DNA from: Zhongshania antarctica
Lineage (GTDB): Bacteria; Pseudomonadota; Gammaproteobacteria; Pseudomonadales; Spongiibacteraceae
Length of the DNA: 64,000 nt
Direction of reading: 5' to 3'
Assembly (NCBI RefSeq): GCF_014202945.1
Contig: NZ_JACHHW010000003.1
Span: 186,001-250,000, forward strand
Shown: piece by piece, positions 1 to 7,182 of the stretch
Numbering within the stretch: the first letter of the stretch is position 1
How the letters are laid out: each line of letters begins with the position of its first letter
The notes under the pieces: model-generated
Database searches by the model: none
Seen by the model: only the letters and a program-made list of their open reading frames with translations
What the model was told of the DNA's origin: nothing
Translations under genes and position numbers: made by a program

Positions 1-1
1 T

Positions 2-88
2 GGAAGGTGGTGCACAGAATTTAGTACAGCACAGGCCTTAGTGTATGCGGTTACGCAAAAGTACTTGACGAGTAGCCTTAATGAATAG
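2..88 (+). CDS. possible 3' end of an upstream gene
   Basis: One plus-strand frame is open from the left edge to a TAG at 86-88, giving about 28 residues with no recognisable motif. It could be the C-terminus of the gene preceding cobH, perhaps another cobalamin gene, but nothing in the residues proves that it is translated. The other two forward frames close earlier. Confidence 0.25.
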   Translation, partial: GRWCTEFSTAQALVYAVTQKYLTSSLNE

Positions 89-108
89 TTTTTGGACGTG
101 GTTTTAAA

Positions 109-756
109 ATGGAATTCGATTACGAAATAGACCCCCACGCAATAGAGCGCAATAGCTTTGCGATGATTCGCGAACTGGCTGATTTGTCGGCCTTTGATGC
201 TGGACAAGCACAAGTCGCAATGCGGGTAATTCATAGCGCGGGTGATCCCGCATTGGCAGCGCAGCTGCGGTTTAGCGCGTGCGCCTGCGATGCGGGGCGG
301 CGGGCCTTGGCCGCGCAGGCGCCAATACTCTGCGATGTAGAAATGCTTAAGCAGGGTCTGACCAAGCGCATGTTGGCGCGCCCAGCCCAGTGCTTTTTAA
401 ATGCCGATGGCGTGAGTGCTATAGCCCAAGCGCGGGGGGAAACCCGCAGCATGGCGGCATTGGAGTTTTGGCGGCCGCACTTAGCGGGTAGCGTGGTGAT
501 TATTGGCAACGCCCCCACCGCCTTATTTCGCTTGTTAGAAATGCTGGCGGGTGATCCAAGTTTGGGCAGGCCAGCACTGGTGATTGGTATTCCGGTTGGC
601 TTTGTTGGTGCGGCGGAATCCAAACAGGCGCTGTGGGATTGCCATCAAACACTCGGACTAGAGTGTATTACCCTATTGGGCCGCCAAGGTGGCAGCGCCA
701 TTGCTGCCTCGGTGTGCAATGCCCTGCTGCGCTGTAATCGCGGGGAGCTGTATTGA
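109..756 (+). CDS. cobH: precorrin-8X methylmutase (CobH/CbiC)
   Basis: This 215-residue protein matches the usual length of the CobH/CbiC family. The family moves the C11 methyl group to C12, converting precorrin-8X (or its cobalt form) into hydrogenobyrinic (or cobyrinic) acid. Visible family features are the early IDPHAIERNSF block, CDVEMLKQGL near residue 75, the glycine-rich VVIIGNAPTALF segment around residue 130, and the IGIPVGFVGAAESK block near 165 that contributes to the substrate pocket. It opens the visible cob operon, and its stop overlaps the ATG of the next gene by one base. The start ATG follows a weak GGAC ribosome-binding site. Confidence 0.93.
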   Translation: MEFDYEIDPHAIERNSFAMIRELADLSAFDAGQAQVAMRVIHSAGDPALAAQLRFSACACDAGRRALAAQAPILCDVEMLKQGLTKRMLARPAQCFLNADGVSAIAQARGETRSMAALEFWRPHLAGSVVIIGNAPTALFRLLEMLAGDPSLGRPALVIGIPVGFVGAAESKQALWDCHQTLGLECITLLGRQGGSAIAASVCNALLRCNRGELY

Positions 757-2093
757 TGTCGCTAGATAATGCGATGCCTCAGTTAAGCCAAGCGCGTCTT
801 TTCCCCGTGGATGTCATTGGTTTGGGCGTGGGCAATTCGGCTGGAGAGGAATTGCATTTAGCCGCCGCCGCGCAAGCGGCACTGGGCGCTGCAGATTGGG
901 TTATCGGCAGTGCGCGGCAATTGGCATTGGTCGCGCCGTGGCTGCCTGAGCAGCGAGCGCGTCTGCTACCGAAAATTCCAGAATTACTCGCCCAGCTTGA
1001 GGGCATGCCAGACAAGCGGGTGGTGGTTCTCGCCTCGGGCGATCCGCTGTACTACGGCATTGGTCGTTGCTTGATCGCACACTTCGGCGTTGATGCGCTG
1101 CGCTTCCACGCTGGGATATCCAGTATTCAGGCGGCGTGCCATCGCTTGGCTTTGTCACTGCAAAACTTGGACGTATTGAGTTTACATGGTCGTTCGGTAT
1201 CTGTGCTGCGGCGCTATTTGCGCGCTGGCGCGAGCTTAATGATTTTGACTGATAAACACAGTCATCCCCGCCAGCTGGCTCAGCTCTGTGTGGAGTGCGG
1301 TTTTAGCCAAGCGCGAATCAGTGTGTGCGAGAACTTGGGTTACCCGCAAGAAGTGATCAGCCATTGGACTGTGTCCGAATTGCTGGTCGAGGGGGGCAAA
1401 CAGAATCGCGAGTTTGCCGCGCTCCATGTGTCGGTGATTCACGCGGGTGTGGGCGGTGGCGTCTTACCGGTATTCCCTGGTATTGCCGACGCGCAGTTTT
1501 TTACCGACGGCGCCAGTGGTCAGGGCATGCTCACTAAGCGCGAAGTGCGCTTGAATATATTGTCATTAATGCAAGTTCAGGCCAGCGATGTGGTTTGGGA
1601 TATAGGCGCAGGCTGCGGCGGTGTGGCGGTGGAGTTGGCGCGCTGGGGCGGCGGGGCGCAGGTGTATGCAGTGGAGTCCCATGCGCAGCGTTTAGTGTGT
1701 TTGCAGCAAAATCGGGGTTATTTTGGCGTGCCAGATCGCCTGCATATTATAGCAGGGCGCGCGCCTGCGGCCTTGGCCGAATTGCCGTCAGCGAATAAGG
1801 TATTTATCGGCGGCAGTGGTGGTGAGCTTACTCAGATATTGCAGTATGTGTGGTCGCGTATTCCTGTTGGTGGCTGCGTGGTGGTAAGTGCGGTAACCGA
1901 GACCAGTCAGCAGTTGTTGCGCAGTTTTGAACAGCAGTTAGTGGCAGGCCAATATTGCAGCGAAGCCCTGCAAATTGCGGTGAGTCGTCGTGGTGAATTG
2001 GCCGGTGAACCCTGCTTTAGGCCGCTATTGCCGGTGTATTTATACCGTTTTGAAAAAACAGCGGCGCGCAGCGAGGTTATCGACAATGTCTGA
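756..2093 (+). CDS. cobL: precorrin-6Y C5,15-methyltransferase (decarboxylating), CbiE-CbiT fusion
   Basis: The N-terminal half (about residues 15-215) is a CbiE-type tetrapyrrole methylase with the ASGDPLYYGIG motif. The C-terminal half (about 250-440) is a CbiT-type methyltransferase with the SAM-binding DIGAGCGGVAVE segment. Together they methylate C5 and C15 of the corrin macrocycle and decarboxylate the acetate at C12. At 445 residues it has the normal size of the fused CobL. I place the start at the ATG at 756, which overlaps the cobH stop (TGATG); an in-frame TTG lies one codon earlier. The 3' end overlaps cobI by 8 bases, so translational coupling is likely. Confidence 0.93.
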   Translation: MSLDNAMPQLSQARLFPVDVIGLGVGNSAGEELHLAAAAQAALGAADWVIGSARQLALVAPWLPEQRARLLPKIPELLAQLEGMPDKRVVVLASGDPLYYGIGRCLIAHFGVDALRFHAGISSIQAACHRLALSLQNLDVLSLHGRSVSVLRRYLRAGASLMILTDKHSHPRQLAQLCVECGFSQARISVCENLGYPQEVISHWTVSELLVEGGKQNREFAALHVSVIHAGVGGGVLPVFPGIADAQFFTDGASGQGMLTKREVRLNILSLMQVQASDVVWDIGAGCGGVAVELARWGGGAQVYAVESHAQRLVCLQQNRGYFGVPDRLHIIAGRAPAALAELPSANKVFIGGSGGELTQILQYVWSRIPVGGCVVVSAVTETSQQLLRSFEQQLVAGQYCSEALQIAVSRRGELAGEPCFRPLLPVYLYRFEKTAARSEVIDNV

Positions 2094-2850
2094 TCCTTTG
2101 GCGATATCGCAAATCCCAATACCAACCCCTGCAGCGGGTATTTTTTACGGGGTGGGGGTGGGGCCTGGCGACCCAGAGCTACTGACCTTAAAAGCCCATC
2201 GCTTAATTGCCCACGCCGATGTGGTTGCTTTTTTGGAAAATGCCGACGGCCACTCGCAGGCTGCTGACATAGCGGCGGCGTCTATTCAGACGGGTGCAGG
2301 CTTGCGATTGCCTATCTACATGCCTATTTATATGCCAATGAACCGCGACCGCGCGCTGGCAAATGCTGCCTACGACGAGGCCGCGCAGCGGATTAGCGAG
2401 CAGCTAAGCGCGGGCCGCGATGTGGTGTTTTTGTGTGAAGGTGATCCGCTGTTCTTTGGCTCGTTTGCGTATTTAATGGCGCGTTTGGCTGATCGCTTTC
2501 ACTGCGAAGTGGTGCCTGGCATTAGCTCGATTAACGCCGCTGCTGCTCGCAGTAAAACGCCACTCGCTATGCTTGCTGAGTCGTTTGCGGTGCTCAGCGG
2601 TCGCCACGCCCCAGCGGAATTGCTCACGGCCCTTGAGCGCCACGACACGGTGGTTATTTTAAAAGCGGGGCAGGCGCGGCCGCAAATTCTCGCCGCGCTG
2701 GGCGAGGCGGGGCGGCAAGCCGATGCCCGCTATCTTGAATTTGTGGGCCGTCCTAATGAGCGGATTGTTGAGGATGTTAGGCAATTGGAGGCAGGGCCGG
2801 GGCCGTACTTCTCGCTGTTTTTGGTGAGTCGTAGTGGGGCGAGGGCATGA
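2086..2850 (+). CDS. cobI: precorrin-2 C20-methyltransferase (CobI/CbiL)
   Basis: This is a 254-residue tetrapyrrole methylase with the N-terminal GVGVGPGDPELLTLKA motif, a central EGDPLFFGSF loop and a VPGISSINAAAA segment, all typical of the C20-methylating enzyme. It adds a SAM-derived methyl to C20 of precorrin-2 or cobalt-precorrin-2. The frame is open further upstream, but that stretch lies inside cobL. The ATG at 2086 places the conserved motif at the usual distance and overlaps cobL by 8 bases. The stop overlaps the next start as ATGA. Confidence 0.92.
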   Translation: MSDPLAISQIPIPTPAAGIFYGVGVGPGDPELLTLKAHRLIAHADVVAFLENADGHSQAADIAAASIQTGAGLRLPIYMPIYMPMNRDRALANAAYDEAAQRISEQLSAGRDVVFLCEGDPLFFGSFAYLMARLADRFHCEVVPGISSINAAAARSKTPLAMLAESFAVLSGRHAPAELLTALERHDTVVILKAGQARPQILAALGEAGRQADARYLEFVGRPNERIVEDVRQLEAGPGPYFSLFLVSRSGARA

Positions 2851-3635
2851 TTCGAATTTTTGCCTTAACGCCAGCGGGGAAGCGTTTAGCTGAGCGCTTA
2901 CTGTTGCTGCAGCCATCGTCGTCACTTAGCTATCGTCCCGATAATTTCGCTAGCACTGTGCAGCATGCCTTTTTGCGCGGTGAGCGTTTAATCCTAATTT
3001 GTGCGACCGGTATTGCGGTGCGCTGCTTGGCGCCGGTGTTGGTGAGTAAACATCAAGACCCCGCTGTATTGGTGTTGGATGAGCAGGGCGAGTTTGTGAT
3101 TCCGCTATTATCCGGTCACGAGGGTGGCGCCAATGACTGGGGCTTTGCGGTGGCGCAGCTGCTTGGTGCGCAATGCGTGCAAACCACCGCCAAGCCCTAT
3201 CTAAAGCCTATTTATACCGTCGGCATGGGCTGTGAGCGCCATTGTCCCGAGGATGCCTTGGCAAACTTGCTGGCGGACTGCCTGCAGCAAGCGGGCTTGT
3301 CGATGGCCGATATTCACAGCGTGAACAGCATCGATATTAAGGCCGATGAAATGGGTTTAATCAGTTTGGCCGCAAAGCACAGCCTGGCGTTTCAAACTTG
3401 GTCGGTGCCGCAACTCGCGACAGTTGAGGGCCTGCTTAGCCAGCGATCAGATTATGTGTTTGCAACGGTGGGTGTATACGGCGTGGCCGAATCAGCCGCT
3501 TTGTACGCAGCCCAAGATTGTGCTGGTGACAGTCCAGAGTTACTGCTCAGCAAACAGAAAAATGCCAAGGCGACCTGCGCAATAGCGCGGGCCTATCCCA
3601 ATACAAATTCGATAGAAGCACAAAAAGGACAGTGA
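2847..3635 (+). CDS. cbiG: CbiG-like cobalt-precorrin-5A hydrolase, compact form
   Basis: CbiG opens the lactone ring of cobalt-precorrin-5A, releasing acetaldehyde during ring contraction. The N-terminal domain (about residues 45-110) has the CATGIAVRCLAP and SGHEGGANDWG blocks of CbiG_N. A CobE/CbiG C-terminal domain follows from about residue 125, with VGMGCERHCPED and SIDIKADEMG. The two domains are almost directly joined. Many CbiG proteins are around 350 residues with a middle domain, and here (262 residues) that middle domain appears to be absent. It sits between cobI and cobJ with an ATGA overlap upstream. A CbiG in place of CobG supports the early-cobalt route. Confidence 0.85.
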   Translation: MIRIFALTPAGKRLAERLLLLQPSSSLSYRPDNFASTVQHAFLRGERLILICATGIAVRCLAPVLVSKHQDPAVLVLDEQGEFVIPLLSGHEGGANDWGFAVAQLLGAQCVQTTAKPYLKPIYTVGMGCERHCPEDALANLLADCLQQAGLSMADIHSVNSIDIKADEMGLISLAAKHSLAFQTWSVPQLATVEGLLSQRSDYVFATVGVYGVAESAALYAAQDCAGDSPELLLSKQKNAKATCAIARAYPNTNSIEAQKGQ

Positions 3636-3641
3636 GCGATT

Positions 3642-4418
3642 GTGAGTAAATTATATTTAGTAGGTATGGGCCCAGGCGACGAGCGCTTGATTACGCCGCT
3701 GGCTAGCGCTGTTATAGCCCAGTGCAGCGACGTGGTGGCCTACGGCCTGTATTTGGATTTGTTGGCAGACATGACCACGGGTAAACACTGCCATGATTTG
3801 CCCTTGGGCGAGGAGATTGGCCGGGCGCGTTTGGCGCTAGACCTCGCCGCCAGTGGCAAGGCCACGGCGTTGGTGTCCAGTGGCGACATTGGTATTTACG
3901 CCATGGCCACCTTGGTGTTTGAGCTATTAGATCAGCAGCTTAACGGCGCAGAGAATCACCCCGAATGGCTGGCGGTCGATATTGAAGTGGTGCCAGGTAT
4001 CTCGGCGATGCAGGCGGCGGCGAGCCGCGTTGGCGCGATGCTAGGCCACGATTTTTGCACTATCTCCCTCTCTGACTTGCTCACTCCCTGGCCGGTGATA
4101 GAGCAGCGTTTACACGGCGCTGGCAGCGGTGATTTTGTGGTGTCTTTTTATAATCCGGTATCCAAAAAACGGGATTGGCAGCTGAATAGCGCCCGCGACA
4201 TTTTATTGCAGTACCGACCTGCAAATACCCCCGTGGTGATCGGTCGCCAGCTTACTCGCAGTGACGAAGATATTCGCTTTACACGCTTGGGCGATCTTAA
4301 GGCAAACGATGTTGATATGTTCACCTTGGTGTCGGTGGGCAATCGCGAAACCCGCCATATTGTTAACGGCAGTAAGGAATGGATTTACACGCCCCGAGGT
4401 TATGCCAGTAAGGCGTAA
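3642..4418 (+). CDS. cobJ: precorrin-3B C17-methyltransferase (CobJ/CbiH)
   Basis: This 258-residue tetrapyrrole methylase has GMGPGDERLITPLA at the N-terminus, SSGDIGIYAMATL near residue 85, VPGISAMQAAASRVGA near 120 and the SFYNPVSKKR block near 170 that marks the C17-methylating, ring-contracting subfamily. It starts with GTG preceded by AAAGGA about 12 bases upstream, only 6 bases after cbiG. It acts just before CbiG/CobM in the pathway, which fits the gene order. Confidence 0.92.
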   Translation: MSKLYLVGMGPGDERLITPLASAVIAQCSDVVAYGLYLDLLADMTTGKHCHDLPLGEEIGRARLALDLAASGKATALVSSGDIGIYAMATLVFELLDQQLNGAENHPEWLAVDIEVVPGISAMQAAASRVGAMLGHDFCTISLSDLLTPWPVIEQRLHGAGSGDFVVSFYNPVSKKRDWQLNSARDILLQYRPANTPVVIGRQLTRSDEDIRFTRLGDLKANDVDMFTLVSVGNRETRHIVNGSKEWIYTPRGYASKA

Positions 4419-4462
4419 ATTTTAAAGATGGCTTGCTTAAAGATGTTCAAAAAGGAAACGCT

Positions 4463-5287
4463 GTGAAAGTATTTTTTATTGGTGCCGGCCCAGGCGACCC
4501 AGAGTTAATCACGGTAAAAGGCCAGCGCTTAATTAGTGCCTGTCCGGTGCTTCTTTACGCGGGCTCATTGGTGCCCACCGAAATTTTTGCTGGACGCCAA
4601 GGCGATGCCCTGAGGATTGTCGATACCGCGTCTTTAGACCTCGATGAAATCATGGCGCATATTTCTTGGGCCAGTGAGCAGGGCCATGATGTGGCGCGTA
4701 TTCACTCCGGCGACCCCTCGGTATACGGCGCCATCGGCGAGCAAATCCGCCGTTTGCAGACCTTAAATATCGATTATGAAATTATTCCCGGCGTGACCGC
4801 AACCTCGGCATCGGCGGCGTGGCTCGGCAGAGAGTTAACCCTGTCTGGGGTGTCGCAAACCATTATTCACACCCGCTACGAGGGTAAAACGCCATTTCCC
4901 GAGCGCGAGCGACTGCCAGCCTTGGCCGCCAGCGGCGCGACCTTGGCGATCCATTTGGGGGTTACCCGCATTCATAAAATTGTGGAAGAACTTATTCCCC
5001 ACTACGGCGCCGATTGCCCTGTGGCAGTTTGCTACCGTACCTCGTGGCCGGATCAAGACAAGGTTGTTGGCACCTTAAACGATATTGTTGCCAAGGTGCG
5101 CGACAAGAAATTTACCCGCACCAGTTTGATTTTGGTGGGATGGGTTTTGGCCAGTGAAGACTTTAGCGACTCGTATTTATACGACCACGACAAGGCGCAT
5201 GTGTATCGTCCCAAAGTTAAGTCGGCTCGTCTGCGCGATGTGAATAGCAGTGCCGCCCATCCAAGCTTAAAACAGCCGGTGCTTTAA
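4463..5287 (+). CDS. cobM: precorrin-4 C11-methyltransferase (CobM/CbiF)
   Basis: This is a 274-residue methylase with GAGPGDPELITVKGQRLI at the very N-terminus, RIHSGDPSVYGAIGEQ near residue 80, IIPGVTATSASAA near 105 and the CYRTSWPDQ segment near 195, all signatures of CobM/CbiF. It transfers a methyl group to C11. The GTG at 4463 is chosen because an AAAGGAAA ribosome-binding site lies about 8 bases upstream and the glycine-rich motif begins a few residues in. An in-frame TTG at 4433 has no such signal. It is the last gene of the visible plus-strand cob operon and converges on cbiX. Confidence 0.92.
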   Translation: MKVFFIGAGPGDPELITVKGQRLISACPVLLYAGSLVPTEIFAGRQGDALRIVDTASLDLDEIMAHISWASEQGHDVARIHSGDPSVYGAIGEQIRRLQTLNIDYEIIPGVTATSASAAWLGRELTLSGVSQTIIHTRYEGKTPFPERERLPALAASGATLAIHLGVTRIHKIVEELIPHYGADCPVAVCYRTSWPDQDKVVGTLNDIVAKVRDKKFTRTSLILVGWVLASEDFSDSYLYDHDKAHVYRPKVKSARLRDVNSSAAHPSLKQPVL

Positions 5288-5310
5288 GCTTGGAATGGAC
5301 CGAATAGGTA

Positions 5311-6477
5311 TTAAGCAGAGCGCTTCTTGCAGGCAGGTATACCGTCTAACGCGGGCTTGCGCGCCTGCTCTTCGGCAATGAGCTCTGCTGGGAATTGGCT
5401 CATAAAACAGCAGCAGACATTGTCGTTAATCATGGTGCGAGGGCCGTGGGGATGGGCGATGTGTTGGTAGCGGGCATGGCTATGGCCATGATCATGTTGC
5501 TTTTCATGTTCATGGGAATGCGCTTGCTCATGAGAATGACTGTGGGGGTGATCATGGCCGTGACTGTGCTGATGCGCTGCATTGGGTTCTTGGTATTCGG
5601 CGTGGTGGTGATGTAAGTCAACTTCGCCCCGGGCGAGTCGAGCGCTAAAGTCGGCGAGTAGACCAGTCTGTTGTTGGCTGCCAGTCATGGTTTCGGCAAA
5701 GCGGGCCACGAAGGTGTCGATGACTTTGGGATGGTCGCGGAGATAGTCAGCTTTGATGAACTGCACCTCGGGCTGTTCTGCGGCGACTTTATCAATATAG
5801 CTGTGAATGCGGTCGATAAGCCGGCCGCCAAACAAGAAGTAAGGAGCGACAACAATTTTCTTAAAGCCGAGCTTGCAGGCCATTTCTAAACCGCGGCCAA
5901 CCGAGGGAAAGGTAACGCCAGAGTAGACCGTCTCGGACCAGCCGAAGCCAAGGTTCTCGGCGGCGATACGACAGAGCTTGGCGGCGTCGGCATTGGCATT
6001 AACGACGGAGGTGCCGCGACCGACGACTACCAGCATTGTGTCGTAGAGTGCGCCGGGCGCGGGAATGTCGGTGTAGCCAAGGGAATTGAGAATACGTTGC
6101 TGAAAGGCAGCAATCATATTGCTGTGCAGGCCCAGTTCACGGCCGTAATGAATATGCAGATCTGGGTGCTTTTGCTGGTAGCTGGTGAGAACCGAGGGAA
6201 TATCGTTCTGGGCGTGGGTGGCGGCAAACAGCATGCCGGGAACGGCGTAAATGGTTTTTACACCTTGTTCGCGAAGGGCATCAAGCGCCATGTGAATATT
6301 GGGCGCGGAATACTCCAAAAAGCCGTATTCGATTATGAGTTTGGGGTAGCGCTGGCGCAGGTTTTTAGCGAGTAGGCTGAATTCCTGTTCGGCAATCTTG
6401 GCGCGGCTGCCGTGACCGCAGATAAGTAAGCCGCAATTATTGGGCAAGTTTTCTAAGTTCGTCATGCGAGTGTCCAT
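5311..6477 (-). CDS. cbiX: sirohydrochlorin cobaltochelatase CbiX, two-domain, histidine-rich tail
   Basis: CbiX inserts cobalt into sirohydrochlorin early in cobalamin synthesis. The first domain (about residues 15-130) has the GHGSR motif with His22 and a second candidate metal-handling His88 in FAATHAQND. The second copy (about 145-262) reads GRGTS where the first has GHGSR, and lacks the other histidine, so only the first domain looks catalytic. Residues 289-344 contain 22 histidines, a likely cobalt store or delivery segment. After that comes a VCCCFM cluster and a C-terminal cysteine, which might bind a metal or an Fe-S cluster. It is convergent with cobM. An alternative start is Met5. 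Confidence 0.88.
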   Translation of the reverse strand: MDTRMTNLENLPNNCGLLICGHGSRAKIAEQEFSLLAKNLRQRYPKLIIEYGFLEYSAPNIHMALDALREQGVKTIYAVPGMLFAATHAQNDIPSVLTSYQQKHPDLHIHYGRELGLHSNMIAAFQQRILNSLGYTDIPAPGALYDTMLVVVGRGTSVVNANADAAKLCRIAAENLGFGWSETVYSGVTFPSVGRGLEMACKLGFKKIVVAPYFLFGGRLIDRIHSYIDKVAAEQPEVQFIKADYLRDHPKVIDTFVARFAETMTGSQQQTGLLADFSARLARGEVDLHHHHAEYQEPNAAHQHSHGHDHPHSHSHEQAHSHEHEKQHDHGHSHARYQHIAHPHGPRTMINDNVCCCFMSQFPAELIAEEQARKPALDGIPACKKRSA

Positions 6478-6611
6478 TGCGTTTAAGTGATTAAGGTGGA
6501 ATGGTTGATGTGAATTATTAAAATTTAGGGTTTGTTTTTTTAGTGACGCATAAATAAAATAAATTTTTAATGTGATGGTTTTTAAATAACTCTATGTTGT
6601 CGGAGGAATTT

Positions 6612-6674
6612 ATGTCGTCTTTAATTTTTATGTTGATGATTTTGTGGTTGTTGCGTATTGCGTTTTTTGGTTGA
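6612..6674 (+). CDS. possible 20-residue membrane peptide
   Basis: A 21-codon reading frame starts at an ATG preceded by a near-perfect ribosome-binding site (GGAGG at 6602-6606, about 5 bases of spacing). The peptide begins MSSLIFMLM and is almost wholly hydrophobic, with one Trp and one Arg, as expected for a single short membrane helix. It lies in an AT-rich spacer between the divergent cbiX and the cobalamin riboswitch. I do not recognise it. It could be a membrane microprotein, a leader peptide or a chance frame. The ribosome-binding site is the main reason to list it. Confidence 0.4.
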   Translation: MSSLIFMLMILWLLRIAFFG

Positions 6675-6815
6675 AATAGTGTTTATTTACAGTCATTTAG
6701 AGATTTTTTAAAGTTTAGATATATATTGTTTCATTTATTTTTGGCGGCTTAAAGTGTTTTTTTAAACAATTTTTAATTGTGATGAATTTTGTGTTTAATT
6801 GCGTTAAAGTTGCTG

Positions 6816-7060
6816 CGCATTTTCAGGTTCCAAGGTGATATTTCACCGTAGCGATTAATAGGGAATTCGGCGCGTAAAATTACTTTTTAGATTTTTCGCG
6901 ATTAATTGAAGCTGTCCCCGCAACTGTATGCGATGAGCGCTAATCAAGGCCACTGAGGAAGGTGTTGTCACTTAACTTGGGAAGGCGATTAGCGCATTTT
7001 CTGGCGTTTTCTTAAACGCTCAGAATGAAGTCGTGAGCCAGTAGACCTGCCTGATATGCA
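6816..7060 (+). promoter_or_regulatory. cobalamin (B12/AdoCbl) riboswitch
   Basis: Class-defining blocks appear in order: GGTTCC (6827), AATAGGGAA (6858), GCTGTCCCCGCAACTGT (6911), GCCACTG (6949), GGGAAGG (6980) and the B12-box-like GAGCCAGTAGACCTGCC (7035). The outer P1 helix can be drawn as GCAT and CAGG at 6817-6827 pairing with CCTG and ATGC at 7050-7059. It lies about 120 bases upstream of the TonB-dependent receptor start and should shut off receptor expression when cobalamin is plentiful. Downstream, ATCAGG at 7085-7090 can pair with either CCTGAT copy (7050 or 7065), suggesting a switching element. Confidence 0.93.
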
Positions 7061-7182
7061 TTTACCTGATGGTCGGGGTGTGCAATCAGGCGAGTATATT
7101 CGGTGTCACGTTTGTGGCTTCTGCTATTTCCTCGTTAATTTCCCGCCGCCATTGAGATTTTTGAAATCGAGAGGCGATTCCT

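Noticed and set aside
5395-5621. Plus- and minus-strand Met/Val-rich frames over the cbiX tail
   Set aside because: They are out-of-frame readings of the His-codon-rich linker of cbiX (CAT/CAC antisense gives ATG/GTG).
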